DNA of 64,000 nucleotides from Azophilus sp965215035 (GCA_965215035.1 OZ244040.1:3596001-3660000), one strand, 5' to 3'. Shown: positions 1-9,062, counted from the first letter of the stretch. Program-made: numbers and translations. Notes: generated by a model from the sequence alone, not told the origin.

Positions 1-1059
1 CCGTGGCAGCGAGGGGATTTTTTCCAACCCGGGGTGGGTGGTTATGGCCACCCCCGGCAGGGGCGGATAGCCGTTCAGAATGGCTTCGAGCCCGCGTATG
101 GTGAAGCCTCCCGTGGCATAGACCGACTCGAACGACAAACCACGCTCCGCTATTGCCTGCAATTCCGGCATGTACAGTGCGCGCTGCTCGGGCACCCACC
201 AGAATTCACCACCGAAGGACTCCTCGATGATGAGTACCAGGTGTCGAAATTGGGTGCCCGGTGCGAACCGCGAACGAATGCCGCTTGCATCCCCCGGGAC
301 CGCCAGGGGGTCGCCCGGAGACCCGTCCACCCCGGTCGCCCGCCCGGCAACCGCGCCCTCCCCGTCGGGTCGCCAATAGGAACCCCGCCACACGCCTGGA
401 TCCATCCTACCGGCCACCAGGGCACTTAGATAGGCATTGCTGCCCAGATGATGCAGGTGCCTGGAGTGTCCCGCCACGCCCGGCGAGCCGAACGCCACCA
501 CGGCGGCTGCCAACAGTATCCATAGGGCGCAAACGGCCCGGTCCGCGCCCATAATCCGCTCCGGCAGCCAGCGGCCGATCCACCGGGCGACCAGCCAGAT
601 CAGGCCGGCAAAGGGCAACACGAACCAACCCAGCGAGAACTGCTCTTCGAGAAATACGAGCACCTCGCGCGGGTATCCCACGTAATGCAGCACGAAGGGG
701 TCAAACCGGCTCTGGAACTCCAGCCAATAGATGCAGTCGGCGATGAATACGATGGTGATGACCGCCAGGGTAATGCCAAGCCACCAACGGGCGAACCGCG
801 CACCGACCAGGAAACCGACACCGAGCCAGCCAAATACCAGGAACAAAGCCTGCAGGTCGCTGCCGAGCCCGGCCAGAACGGCAAGGAGCCGGCCGCCGAC
901 GGATTCCTCCTGCAAACCGGAGGCGATGACCAGCCGGAATACCAGGCCGGGGCAGAGCCACAGGCCGCCAAACCACAGCCAGAAACCCATGCGCACGCCG
1001 GTCGCGCTAGGCAGGACAGCGACGCGAGCAGGGGCGCTGGCGAAGCCGAAGGCCATCAT
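1..1059 (-). CDS. LTA-synthase/MdoB-type membrane sulfatase-fold transferase (3' end outside window)
   Basis: Partial: the frame runs off the window at base 1, leaving 353 codons. The N-terminal ~230 residues hold about five hydrophobic segments. A soluble region then begins with HLVLIIEESFGG, where a Glu (about residue 280) matches the metal-ligand position of the alkaline-phosphatase/sulfatase superfamily. TGGFTIRGLEAIL places a Thr near residue 320, where LtaS-type enzymes carry the nucleophile. In that family the catalytic domain acts in the periplasm and moves phosphoglycerol or phosphoethanolamine groups onto envelope glycans or lipids. The later DxH metal motif lies beyond the window. 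The start ATG overlaps the stop of the RND gene upstream (ATGA), so it is the last visible gene of the TRAP/Mla/RND operon. Substrate is not predictable; family call fairly sure. Confidence 0.75.
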   Translation of the reverse strand, partial: MMAFGFASAPARVAVLPSATGVRMGFWLWFGGLWLCPGLVFRLVIASGLQEESVGGRLLAVLAGLGSDLQALFLVFGWLGVGFLVGARFARWWLGITLAVITIVFIADCIYWLEFQSRFDPFVLHYVGYPREVLVFLEEQFSLGWFVLPFAGLIWLVARWIGRWLPERIMGADRAVCALWILLAAAVVAFGSPGVAGHSRHLHHLGSNAYLSALVAGRMDPGVWRGSYWRPDGEGAVAGRATGVDGSPGDPLAVPGDASGIRSRFAPGTQFRHLVLIIEESFGGEFWWVPEQRALYMPELQAIAERGLSFESVYATGGFTIRGLEAILNGYPPLPGVAITTHPGLEKIPSLPR

Positions 1060-3605
1060 GGCACCTTCTGGAGTACCCAGGACAACAGCACCGGCAGCAG
1101 GAACACCGTGAACAGCAACAACAGCGAAACCGCCACGGCAAGCAACAGGCCGATGGAAGCCGTGCCCTGGTGCGGTGACAGAGACAGCGCGGCGAAGGTG
1201 CCCACCGTTGTCAAAGTACTCAGCAGCACGGCTCGCGGCGTGCTGGAATGCATGAGCCTCGGCACGTCGCCCTCGCCCCGGTACCGATCGACAACATGCA
1301 CGCCATTATCCACCCCCAGCCCGAAAATCAGCGGCAAAACCAAGATATTGGCCATATTCAGCGGTGTATCGAAGACGACGCCCAGGGCCAGCGTAAAAAC
1401 CACCGCCATCGCCAGGGGCACAAGTATCAATACCGCGTAGCGAAGGTTCTGAAACATCAGCAACAGCACCAGGGTGATGGACGCCAGCGCGAACACCATG
1501 GCCTGAACGAAGCTTTGCACGACAATCTCCCCCACGCCCCATTCGATCACCGGGCGGCCGGTAGCGGCCGGTACCCGTTCCCGAACGCCCTCAATGAACC
1601 GGCTGAGCGCATCCACCGACGCCACGTTCTCTTCCGGCAATACGATGGTCAGGTGTTGGCCCCCGGGGCTAACCATGCGCTCGCGCACCGCCCGCGGCAG
1701 GTCGTCCGCATCCACCGGGCCCACGAACACCGCCCGCCGCAGCCAATCCAGTTCCTCGAGCAGGTTTTCCACCACCCCGCGCTGCCAGCTCAATAGCTGC
1801 CCCGGCGGGGCCACCTCAAGCCCGGCGAGCGTGGCCTGTAGCCCCCTGAAGCGGCCATCGTCGTCGTGGGCTTCGATGGCCCGGGCTAGCTGCCGGACGC
1901 TCTCGCGCAAGTCATCGACCGAGGGTTCGTCGAGCCGCCGCAGGGGTTCAAGGGCACTCCACAGCAGCTCCTGCAGGTCCGCGAGCAGCTCCAGCTTGTC
2001 GTCCTGGTCCTCCGGCACGAAGTCGGCCAGGGAAACAACCGTATCGACGACGGCCAGGTCTTCCAGCCCACCGGCATCAAGCGGCGCCTCGGTGAGGATG
2101 GACAGGGCGTAGTCCGTTGCCCGCCCGTCGTTCTGCAACAGGCGCAGCGTGCGCATCGATTCCGAATCCGGGTCCTTGAGCGCCAGCACGCTGTAGTCGA
2201 ACCGGGCGTGGCTCGCAAAGGCGGCCGCCCCGCACAGCAGCACCGACATCCAGACCAACACCCGCACGCGGTGCGAGATCAGGTGATCCACCAGGCGCTC
2301 GCTGGTCGGAACATCCATGGCATGCGGACTGACCGGCCCGCACACCCTGTAGAAGGCGGGCAGCAGGGTAAAGGTGAGGAAACCCGCGACGACCATGCCG
2401 CCGGCGGAGATCACCCCCAGATCGGCTAGGCCACGGTAGTCGGTCGCCCAGAAACCGAGAAACCCCAGGGCCGTGGTGATGGTGCAGATAAAGATGGCGC
2501 CCCCCACACTGCGGGTGGCCGCGGCCAGGGCATTCGGAATGGCAAGCAGGCCAGCGCCCACCGCTTCCTGATAGCGCAGCGAAAAGTGGATGGCGAAGTC
2601 CACACCAAGGCCGAAGAACATGACCAGGAAAACGATGGACAGGGTGTTGTATTCCCCCACGGTGATCATGGCGAAGGCCGATGTCCAGGCAATGCCCATG
2701 AGCAACAGGGCGAAGGTGGCCAGGATGATTCTGAGCGAGCGCACCCCCACAATCAGCACCAGGGCCAACAGGACGAGGGCCAGCCAGCCGGTCATCCGCA
2801 CACCCTCTACAGCCGCCTCGAGCTCCTCGTGGGTCAGCGCCACCTCGCCGGTGAGGCCAACCTGAACCTCAGGCGGCGGGTCGACCACGGCGACGATTTC
2901 CCGCAACTCGCGCACGGCCTCCGCGTTGGCCGCCGTCTCCCCCAGCTTCAGGTTGCTCTTCAGCAATATGAGCCGGTAATGGGTCTCATCGGCCCCGAAA
3001 AACTCGTTGGTCCAGTAAACGCTGGGGTCGCCCCCGGCAACAACGGCCTCGGCGGAGGTTTGCAGCCAGGTGACGATGGTGTCGAAGCCGCTCGGCGGGT
3101 CGTTCTCCACACCATCCGCCACCAGGTTGAGTATGCTCCTTAGGCTCGGGTCTTCCGCCACACCCGTCAGCCAGGGCTGCGCCTCCGCCAGCCGGTCCGC
3201 CATGTCGTCCAACTCGTCCGCATCGAGATAGAGCAGCGCGTGGTCGCGGAAGAACGGATGGTTTTCGCCGGCGTACACCGCGCGGAAGCGGTTCGGGCGG
3301 CGGCGGATTTCAGCCTCTAGCCGACGGGCGGTGTCCTCTACCTGTTTGAACCCGGTGCCCGCGACCACCACCACGGCGGTCTTGACCTGGTCTGGAAAGG
3401 CTTCCTCGAAGCGATCAAAGTCCTCCCGCCAGGGCGCTTCCTGGCGGATCAAGTCCTTGAGGTTGGAACTCATCTGAAACCGGTCGACCGCCAGCCAGCC
3501 GAGGCCCGCCGTGGCGACCGTCAGCAGCGCCAGGGTAACCCACGCATGCCCGGCAACCCAGGCGACCCAACGAGCCAGGCGTTCTATAACCCACTGCTCG
3601 ATCAT
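1056..3605 (-). CDS. RND-superfamily (MMPL/HpnN-like) lipid exporter
   Basis: 849 residues, the usual length for MMPL/HpnN-type RND permeases. Two homologous halves are visible. Each has one N-terminal transmembrane helix, a large periplasmic domain and a block of about five helices containing the GLGVD motif (FGLGVDFAIHF in half one, FGLGVDNGVHV in half two), which carries the proton-relay Asp in RND proteins. HpnN moves hopanoids between membranes; other MMPL proteins move lipids or sterols. Here the gene follows mlaC- and mlaA-like genes with a 4-base overlap, the same partners (HpnM, VacJ/MlaA) seen around hpnN. No squalene-hopene cyclase is in the window, so hopanoid cargo is only one possibility. 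Lipid or another hydrophobic compound is the inferred substrate. Confidence 0.85.
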   Translation of the reverse strand: MIEQWVIERLARWVAWVAGHAWVTLALLTVATAGLGWLAVDRFQMSSNLKDLIRQEAPWREDFDRFEEAFPDQVKTAVVVVAGTGFKQVEDTARRLEAEIRRRPNRFRAVYAGENHPFFRDHALLYLDADELDDMADRLAEAQPWLTGVAEDPSLRSILNLVADGVENDPPSGFDTIVTWLQTSAEAVVAGGDPSVYWTNEFFGADETHYRLILLKSNLKLGETAANAEAVRELREIVAVVDPPPEVQVGLTGEVALTHEELEAAVEGVRMTGWLALVLLALVLIVGVRSLRIILATFALLLMGIAWTSAFAMITVGEYNTLSIVFLVMFFGLGVDFAIHFSLRYQEAVGAGLLAIPNALAAATRSVGGAIFICTITTALGFLGFWATDYRGLADLGVISAGGMVVAGFLTFTLLPAFYRVCGPVSPHAMDVPTSERLVDHLISHRVRVLVWMSVLLCGAAAFASHARFDYSVLALKDPDSESMRTLRLLQNDGRATDYALSILTEAPLDAGGLEDLAVVDTVVSLADFVPEDQDDKLELLADLQELLWSALEPLRRLDEPSVDDLRESVRQLARAIEAHDDDGRFRGLQATLAGLEVAPPGQLLSWQRGVVENLLEELDWLRRAVFVGPVDADDLPRAVRERMVSPGGQHLTIVLPEENVASVDALSRFIEGVRERVPAATGRPVIEWGVGEIVVQSFVQAMVFALASITLVLLLMFQNLRYAVLILVPLAMAVVFTLALGVVFDTPLNMANILVLPLIFGLGVDNGVHVVDRYRGEGDVPRLMHSSTPRAVLLSTLTTVGTFAALSLSPHQGTASIGLLLAVAVSLLLLFTVFLLPVLLSWVLQKVP

Positions 3606-4396
3606 TCCGGTTCGTCGAACTCATCGAAGAAGTCGTCGAAGTCCTGCATCGGCGGGTCGCCGTCAAAGATGAGAAACTTGCGGCGCTGCACATAGGCCTC
3701 GCGGGTGAACACGTACGCATCCAGGGCGGCCGCGTCCCGGGTTTCCGTAAGCGTGAACGCCCCGGCACGGGCGCTGACAACATTGAGGGCGCTGATACCG
3801 AGATTGTGGGCACCGCCAAGCAGCAGCCTAGGCAGCAGCCCCCGCACGACCAAAACCGGCAGGTCGCGAACCGTGGATGGGCCGACCAGGGGAACATAGA
3901 CATAGCGGCTGTTTTTCCAGCCCCAAACAGCCAGCGTCTGGCCGAAATCCTCTTCCTGGTGGTACAGCCCGGCGGGCGTCGCGACATCGAACAGGCCGCC
4001 AAGTCCGACGGTGCTGTTGATGATGAAACGCAACGAATCGGTGGTACCCCGTTTCGGCTTGCCCTGCAGAAAACCGTTGGCGCTGCTGTCGAGGCTTCTC
4101 AGGTTCGCAAAGAAATTGCCGATTCCGGTTTCCACCAGGTCTGGAACAATGTTCTGGTAACCCCGCGCAATCGGTGCCAGCGCCTTCCTATCGATGGCCT
4201 CGGAGACCTCGTAGGAGCGCCGGTTGAAGCCTTCGTTGTGGTCGTATACGCCGTATTCGGCGCCATCCAGGGTCGCACAGGCCGCCTGCAGCAACACCAG
4301 CGCACCGACCCCGGCCGTGCGCACAACCAGCTGGCCGGCCGTGGATCTTGTTCGTGACGGCCGCCGCAGCGAACCGCGCCACCAGCCGATCTTCAT
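3602..4396 (-). CDS. mlaA: MlaA/VacJ-family outer-membrane lipoprotein
   Basis: 264 residues. After a basic N-terminus and a hydrophobic stretch comes the lipobox LLQAAC, with the lipidated Cys at residue 40. The mature part shows family sequence: DHNEGFNRRSYEVSEAID, then NFFANLRSLDSSANGFLQGK, FIINSTVGLGGLFDVA and YVYVPLVGPSTVRD. MlaA sits in the outer membrane and lets phospholipids leave its outer leaflet toward the periplasmic carrier MlaC. The tail is acidic (DDFFDEFDEPE). It overlaps mlaC upstream and the RND gene downstream by 4 bases each, so the three are probably translated together. No MlaFEDB ABC importer genes are present; the RND and TRAP proteins appear to replace that partner here, which is inference. 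Confidence 0.9.
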   Translation of the reverse strand: MKIGWWRGSLRRPSRTRSTAGQLVVRTAGVGALVLLQAACATLDGAEYGVYDHNEGFNRRSYEVSEAIDRKALAPIARGYQNIVPDLVETGIGNFFANLRSLDSSANGFLQGKPKRGTTDSLRFIINSTVGLGGLFDVATPAGLYHQEEDFGQTLAVWGWKNSRYVYVPLVGPSTVRDLPVLVVRGLLPRLLLGGAHNLGISALNVVSARAGAFTLTETRDAAALDAYVFTREAYVQRRKFLIFDGDPPMQDFDDFFDEFDEPE

Positions 4397-5022
4397 GAAG
4401 CTCTCCCGTCGTCACCGCCCAACTCAACAATGTTTTCCCGCATATGCCGAATCAGCGCATCGTAGCCTTCCTGCTTGATGATGCTATTGTAATCCGCCCG
4501 TCTAAGCGACAGGTCGCTAACGCCGTCGGCGACCACGTTGAACACATCGTCGCCATTGAAATAGTAGTCGAGATTGACGCGCTCGCCGTTGGCCCTGACG
4601 AGCTGCGTCTTCACCACCCAGCCCCGCCGGGCCGGCAACGACTCTAGGCGCTCGAACCGTTGGCCGTCGTAGCTGTCGAACCGGTCCGCATAGGTCGCGA
4701 CAATCAAGGCCTCCAGGAGCTCGCGAAATTCAAGCTTGCGGGCATCGTCGAGTTCCCGCCAGGTTCTGCCGAGGACAATGCGCGAGATGGTATCGATGTC
4801 GAAGAACCCGGCGACGTTCGGTTCCAGGGCGGCCGCCCGTTCGGCGAAGCGCTGCGTTTGCATGACTTCGATGAGCAGCGCATGAAATCCATCGACCCTG
4901 GCGTTGGCGACCTGCGGGGCCGCCGCGCCCGGGTCGACGGTGTCCGCCGCCAACGCACCGCCCGCCGGCACCATTGATACCAGCCAAAGCGCAAGGCCCA
5001 GCACCGCCAACCGCGCACTCAC
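4393..5022 (-). CDS. mlaC: MlaC/HpnM/Ttg2D-family periplasmic lipid-binding protein
   Basis: 209 residues. I start it at GTG 5022, which overlaps the dctM stop as GTGA, because the frame remains open far upstream inside dctM without meaning. The start gives a signal peptide (LGLALWLVSMVPAGGALA) of normal size. The mature region has the MlaC/Ttg2 signature: NVAGFFDIDTISRIVLGRTW, FRELLEALIVATYADRFDSY, VVKTQLVRANGERVNLDYYF and VVADGVSDLSLRRADYNSII. Family members ferry a phospholipid, or a hopanoid in HpnM, across the periplasm. It lies between a TRAP permease and MlaA, an unusual neighbourhood for MlaC. Confidence in the family is high. Whether it is MlaC or HpnM proper is undecided. Confidence 0.87.
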   Translation of the reverse strand: MSARLAVLGLALWLVSMVPAGGALAADTVDPGAAAPQVANARVDGFHALLIEVMQTQRFAERAAALEPNVAGFFDIDTISRIVLGRTWRELDDARKLEFRELLEALIVATYADRFDSYDGQRFERLESLPARRGWVVKTQLVRANGERVNLDYYFNGDDVFNVVADGVSDLSLRRADYNSIIKQEGYDALIRHMRENIVELGGDDGRAS

Positions 5023-6299
5023 TGCACCAGCGCCAGCGAAAACCAGGGCACGTAGGTGATCAGCAGCAGGGCGATCAGCAACACGACCATGAACGGCCAG
5101 CAGGCCGCGTAGAGTTCCAGCACCGGCTTCCTGAAGCGGTAGCTGGCTATGAACAGGTTCATGCCCACTGGAGGCGTGAAATAGCCGATCTGCATGTTGG
5201 CCAGAAATATGATGCCGAGATGAATGGGATGAATGCCATATCCTACCGCCGCCGGCAGTATCAGGGGCACCATAATGACCAGCGCGGAGAAAATGTCGAG
5301 CATGGCGCCCAGCACCAGCAGCAGCAGGTTCAACAACAGCAGAAACGCGACCGCGCTGTCGATGTGGTTCCGTATAAAGTCGAACAGCCGTTGCGGCACC
5401 TCGGCATCGACCAGGAAGTTCGTAAACGCCAGCGCCACACCCAGAACGAGCAGAATGCCGCCCACCATGACCATGGCGTCCCTGGCGATGCGGGGCAATT
5501 CTCGGGCCCCGATGTCCCGGTACAGGGCAACCTGGGCGATGGTGACGTAGACGGCCGTGACTGCCGCCGCCTCCGAGATCGCGAAGTATCCCGAATAGAT
5601 GCCACCCAGCACCACAACGGGCAACGGCAGTTCCCAGCGGGCATCCACCAGGGCCCGGCGCACCGCGGGCCAGGTAAATTCCGTCCTCGGCACGCGGCCG
5701 TCCCGGTGCAGCCAGAGCGTCCAGCCAACCAGGCACCCCAGCATCAACAACAGCGGCAATACGCCGGCCACAAACAGATCGACGATGGTGAATGGCTCGC
5801 CCACACCCAGTTGCTGAACGATGATTCCGTACAAAATCAGCGGCACGGACGGCACCAGCAGCAACCCGAGGCTGCCCGAGGTGGTTACCAGCCCAAGGCT
5901 GAAACGTTCCCCGAAGCCAGCCTTGCGGAGCGCCGGCAGCAGCAGTGCGCCGAGCGCGACGATGGTTACCCCCGACGCACCCGTCAGCGCCGTGAACACG
6001 GCGCAAACGACGAAGCCAACCACCGCCAGCCCGCTCGGCAGCCAGCCAAACAGGCTCTGCGCCAGGGCTACCAGCCGTTCGGAGGTTTTCGATTCCGACA
6101 GCACATAGCCCGCGTAGGTGAAGAGCGGCAGCGCCACCAGCAACGGGGTATCGACGATGCGGTAGACCTCGATGGCAACGGCGGCGAGGTCGATGTCGGC
6201 CGCCAGGAACCCCAGCATGGCGGCAGCCATCAGCACGGCCACCAGGGGCGCACCGGCTAGCGCCGCCGCTGCTACGACGATGATTCCCGCCCAGATCAC
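5019..6299 (-). CDS. dctM: TRAP transporter large permease (DctM)
   Basis: 426 residues, the normal size of a DctM subunit. It is very hydrophobic, with about 12 segments, and has typical stretches such as LVALPLFTYAGYVLSES, ALTGASGVTIVALGALLLPAL, GSLGLLLVPSVPLILYGI and GYFTPPVGMNLFIASYRF. It forms the sodium-driven inner-membrane channel of a tripartite (TRAP) importer together with DctQ, and takes substrate from the periplasmic protein DctP. The start is GTG 6299, overlapping the dctQ stop (GTGA); its own stop overlaps the mlaC start. Substrate cannot be read from the permease. The TatT and Mla neighbours argue for a hydrophobic ligand rather than a C4-dicarboxylate. Confidence 0.93.
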   Translation of the reverse strand: MIWAGIIVVAAAALAGAPLVAVLMAAAMLGFLAADIDLAAVAIEVYRIVDTPLLVALPLFTYAGYVLSESKTSERLVALAQSLFGWLPSGLAVVGFVVCAVFTALTGASGVTIVALGALLLPALRKAGFGERFSLGLVTTSGSLGLLLVPSVPLILYGIIVQQLGVGEPFTIVDLFVAGVLPLLLMLGCLVGWTLWLHRDGRVPRTEFTWPAVRRALVDARWELPLPVVVLGGIYSGYFAISEAAAVTAVYVTIAQVALYRDIGARELPRIARDAMVMVGGILLVLGVALAFTNFLVDAEVPQRLFDFIRNHIDSAVAFLLLLNLLLLVLGAMLDIFSALVIMVPLILPAAVGYGIHPIHLGIIFLANMQIGYFTPPVGMNLFIASYRFRKPVLELYAACWPFMVVLLIALLLITYVPWFSLALVQ

Positions 6300-6769
6300 G
6301 GCGGCGACACGACATGCATGAGGTAGCGCAGGCTCATGACACCGGCGCCAACGGGCAGGATCGCCTCACAAACCCAGGCCGGCACCGAACCGAAGGCGAT
6401 AACGGCGTCCTCGTACTCGAAACGCACGAACTTGAAACTGAACCAGGTGAATACCGCCAGCACCAGGCACGTAAAGGCGCAGGCAAAACGTTGCAACAGG
6501 GGCCGCCACGCCGCCCCGACAAAACGGGACACGAGGTCGATGCGGATGTGCTCATCCTTGCGGGAAGCCACCATGGCACCCACCATGGCCCCCCACAGCA
6601 CGAGCACCCGCACCAGCGCGTCGCCCCAAAGCAACCCCGTCTCGAACAGGTTGCGGGCGACGACCTGCCAGGCGGCCAGCAGAATCATGGCGGCAAGCAG
6701 GGTTACCAGCAGTGCGCTCTCGACCCACCGGAGGAAGGCTGCGGTTCGTTTGATAAAACCGGTTGGCAT
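6296..6769 (-). CDS. dctQ: TRAP transporter small permease (DctQ)
   Basis: 157 residues from ATG 6769. A TTG at 6844 would add 25 residues and has a weak AGGG upstream; I prefer the ATG because it places the first helix about 16 residues in, as usual for DctQ. Four hydrophobic segments are visible: ALLVTLLAAMILLAAWQVV, VLVLWGAMVGAMVAS, FTCLVLAVFTWFSFKFV and CEAILPVGAGVMSLRYL. The DEHIRIDLV stretch between helices two and three is characteristic of the family. DctQ pairs with DctM in the inner membrane. Four bases overlap with dctM downstream. A 62-base or 138-base gap (depending on the start) separates it from dctP, holding one copy of a dispersed repeat. Confidence 0.88.
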   Translation of the reverse strand: MPTGFIKRTAAFLRWVESALLVTLLAAMILLAAWQVVARNLFETGLLWGDALVRVLVLWGAMVGAMVASRKDEHIRIDLVSRFVGAAWRPLLQRFACAFTCLVLAVFTWFSFKFVRFEYEDAVIAFGSVPAWVCEAILPVGAGVMSLRYLMHVVSPP

Positions 6770-6850
6770 CTGTAGGGCGAACCCCCCGCTAGTTAAACGC
6801 CGCCGCAAGCCAGCCAGACCGACAGGCTCGATGGGTCCATGCAATTACCC

Positions 6851-6895
6851 TGATTGAACGCCCAAATCGGCCGAATCCCGCGCAATCGAACTGCG
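6851..6895. repeat. Dispersed repeat, copy 1 (partner at 53500-53546)
   Basis: CGCCCAAATCGGCCGAATCC followed by CGCGCAATCGA, in the gap between dctP and dctQ inside the TRAP operon. Similar to 53500-53546. Confidence 0.55.
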
Positions 6896-6906
6896 GGCAC
6901 ATGCGC

Positions 6907-8010
6907 TCAACCGCCGGATGCCCGGTATGCCTGCAGATGCCCCCGCATCTGTTGGTACAGTTCCGGGGAAATGAAGCCTTCCTCGACCATGCGGCGCGAT
7001 GCGATTTGCGCCAGGGCCCGCCATTCCCGCCGTTCCGCCTCCCCGGTCCGCTGCCAGGTCAGGCCCCGGTTGACCAGCGCCGCCGACGCCTTTTCGTGAT
7101 CGTCGCGGCTGCGGGCATTGACCTGGTCGACAACATCGCCCATAACCCGCCGCACCACTGCCCGGTCCGCTTCCGAAAGCTGGTCGAATGCCCGCTTAGC
7201 CACCGCCAGCAAACCGTAGATGTAGACCATGGGCAGGTCCATGACATGGTCGAATTGCGTGTGCCATTGCAGGGCGATGGCCGCCACCGGCGGTGTTGCG
7301 ACACAGTCGATCAATCCGGTTTGCAGCCCGCCCAGCACATCGGCAATGGGCAGGGGGATGGGCGCGATGCCGAACGCCGCAAAGGCCCGGGCGGACCCGG
7401 GGTCGTTGTCCGGCACCCAGACCTTCAATGCCCTAGCATCCTCGACCTTGGTGATCACCGCCCGGGACATGGCATGGGCGAACCCCACCTCGGCGATGCC
7501 GAAGGAGACGAAGCCCTGTTCTTCCAGGCCTTCCAGCAACTGTGCGTCCATGCGATCACGCACATAGTCCGCCTCGCCGCCGGAGCGGAAGGCCATGGGC
7601 AGGCTGTACAGCCCGATGTCCCCGTAGGTCTGCACCAGGGCACCGGCGGTCACCACGGCACCATGCAACTGCCCAACGCGAATCTTGCGCAGCACCGCCT
7701 TATCGTCGCCCATGACACCGCCGGGGTAGAACTTGAACGAGACCCTGCCCTCGGTTTCCGCCGCCACCCGCTGCCCCCCGGCACGCAGCATTTTCATCCA
7801 CACAGACCCTTCCGGGGACAGCGTGGCGACCTTCAGTGCCGCAGCCCCGGCCGTATCCGCCAGCACCGGCCCGAACAGCGCGAACGACAGCGCAGCGAGG
7901 ACGCGCAACCCAATTGCTCGGGTACCCCGACGGCCGGGGGTGGGAGGGGAAACCCGGCACCGGTTGGGGGGCGGTTCGAGGGCGCAGACGGATTGGTCAG
8001 AAGTAGTCAT
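6907..8010 (-). CDS. dctP: TRAP transporter periplasmic solute-binding protein (DctP/TatP type)
   Basis: 367 residues from ATG 8010; an ATG at 8037 in the same frame adds nine. A signal peptide core (VLAALSFALFGPVLADTAGA) precedes the mature start LKVATLSPEGSVWMKML. Family landmarks include GRVSFKFYPGGVMGDDKAVL, GALVQTYGDIGLYSLPM and GLQTGLIDCVATPP. DctP proteins usually bind carboxylates through a conserved Arg. In TatP relatives, which work with TatT lipoproteins, a hydrophobic ligand has been proposed. The first 14 bases overlap the 3' end of tatT, so the two are translationally linked. Role: captures the substrate in the periplasm and hands it to DctQM. Confidence 0.9.
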   Translation of the reverse strand: MTTSDQSVCALEPPPNRCRVSPPTPGRRGTRAIGLRVLAALSFALFGPVLADTAGAAALKVATLSPEGSVWMKMLRAGGQRVAAETEGRVSFKFYPGGVMGDDKAVLRKIRVGQLHGAVVTAGALVQTYGDIGLYSLPMAFRSGGEADYVRDRMDAQLLEGLEEQGFVSFGIAEVGFAHAMSRAVITKVEDARALKVWVPDNDPGSARAFAAFGIAPIPLPIADVLGGLQTGLIDCVATPPVAAIALQWHTQFDHVMDLPMVYIYGLLAVAKRAFDQLSEADRAVVRRVMGDVVDQVNARSRDDHEKASAALVNRGLTWQRTGEAERREWRALAQIASRRMVEEGFISPELYQQMRGHLQAYRASGG

Positions 8011-8869
8011 CGGCGGAATCCAGCAGTTCCCGCGCACGCCGTTTGGCGATCGCGTTCATTAATCTCAATTCGGGCAGGTCGTCGTCGGCCGCGAGCACCT
8101 CGTTCAGCAGGCCGTCATGCAGAGGCCGGTCGAACACCAGCCTTGCGTACTGATCGGCGAACATCACCTTGGTCAGCAGGTGGCGTCCTTCGGAGAGGGC
8201 TATCGCCCGCTCGAAATGATAGCGGCCGAGTTCCGGCCTGCCACCGAGCGCCGCCGGCAGCAGGACTTCGAAAATTCCGAGGTAGAGGTGCGGGCCGCCG
8301 TACTCATAACCCTCGTCGAGGTCGGCAATGCGAGCGATCAGCGCCTTTACATGCCCCAACTCGGCAATGGCGTTGAAGTCATCGCTGTTCGCCTGTATCC
8401 AGCCCGCCCAACTGGTTGCGAGCCCATAGGCCAGGGGCACATCCTTTTTTTCGAGGCCGAGGGCCCACTGTTCAAAGTCACCGAAGGGACTGCCCACCAC
8501 GCCGCAACTGTCCCTGATGCCCAAACATACGGCCCGGGCCGCCAGCGCCCTGGCCTTGGCGGCCATTGCCCGCGCCCGTTCCCCGTCGGACAGGAAAGCC
8601 CCGGCGTAGGCCGCGTTCAGCGTTGCCGCCTGGGAAAGCAGGGTGGCGTTATCCGGCGTACTGCGCAGCAGGCCATCGATCAGAATCAGGTAGGCGGGTG
8701 CCCCCTCGCGCACCACGTCCACATCGGGGTTCTCAAGGATGGCCGCGGACAGATCCCCGGCGAACCCTTCGGTGACATTGGAGATCAGAGCGGAGCAGCC
8801 CGCGGCACCACCAAACAGGAGCGGTAGCAGCAGGGCCGCGACCAATCCAGACCGAGCTGGGTACCCCAT
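7997..8869 (-). CDS. tatT: TatT-family TRAP-associated lipoprotein (TPR-like)
   Basis: 290 residues. Signal peptide with lipobox GAAGC, lipidated Cys 25. The mature protein is helical in character, with recurring small/large patterns (LLSQAATLNAAYAGAF, MAAKARALAARAVCLG, YHFERAIALSEGRHLL) consistent with cryptic TPR helices. YGLATSWAGWIQANSDD and GGPHLYLGIFEVLLPAALGG resemble the TatT component (T. pallidum Tp0956 family). Known family role: a periplasmic lipoprotein trimer that docks the TRAP binding protein and may carry a hydrophobic ligand. It is the first gene of the operon, so its promoter should lie in the 217-base divergent gap before the hydrolase at 9087. TatT-like, binding-protein and RND proteins also occur together in bacterial sterol transport (BstABC), a useful precedent. 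Confidence 0.83.
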   Translation of the reverse strand: MGYPARSGLVAALLLPLLFGGAAGCSALISNVTEGFAGDLSAAILENPDVDVVREGAPAYLILIDGLLRSTPDNATLLSQAATLNAAYAGAFLSDGERARAMAAKARALAARAVCLGIRDSCGVVGSPFGDFEQWALGLEKKDVPLAYGLATSWAGWIQANSDDFNAIAELGHVKALIARIADLDEGYEYGGPHLYLGIFEVLLPAALGGRPELGRYHFERAIALSEGRHLLTKVMFADQYARLVFDRPLHDGLLNEVLAADDDLPELRLMNAIAKRRARELLDSADDYF

Positions 8870-9056
8870 TCAATCACCCGCCCCAAGGCGTTCCCGCAAC
8901 CTTGTTCATTGGCCCACTTCCAAGCGCAGCCCGCGCATCCTCTAAACCAAACCGGCGCATGTCAAGGACTGTACTGGCTCGGCACCTATGGCACCAAGGC
9001 TAGGCTGCGCCCAGAAAAGCAACGTACGCGTTGCGCTTTCTGTGGGACAGGGCTGC

Positions 9057-9062
9057 TAAAAT
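9057..9062 (+). promoter_or_regulatory. Candidate extended -10 box for the hydrolase at 9087
   Basis: TGCTAAAAT: a TAAAAT hexamer with an upstream TG, 25 bases before ATG 9087. Expected transcription start is about 9069, so the TTG at 9072 would be almost leaderless and the ATG at 9087 fits better. No convincing -35 box at proper spacing. Confidence 0.35.

Noticed and set aside
5023..6315. Long minus-strand extension of the mlaC frame through dctM
   Set aside because: The sequence is low-complexity Arg/Gly/Ala with no domain, and dctM occupies the region in another frame with clear homology. The GTG at 5022 with GTGA overlap is the sensible start.
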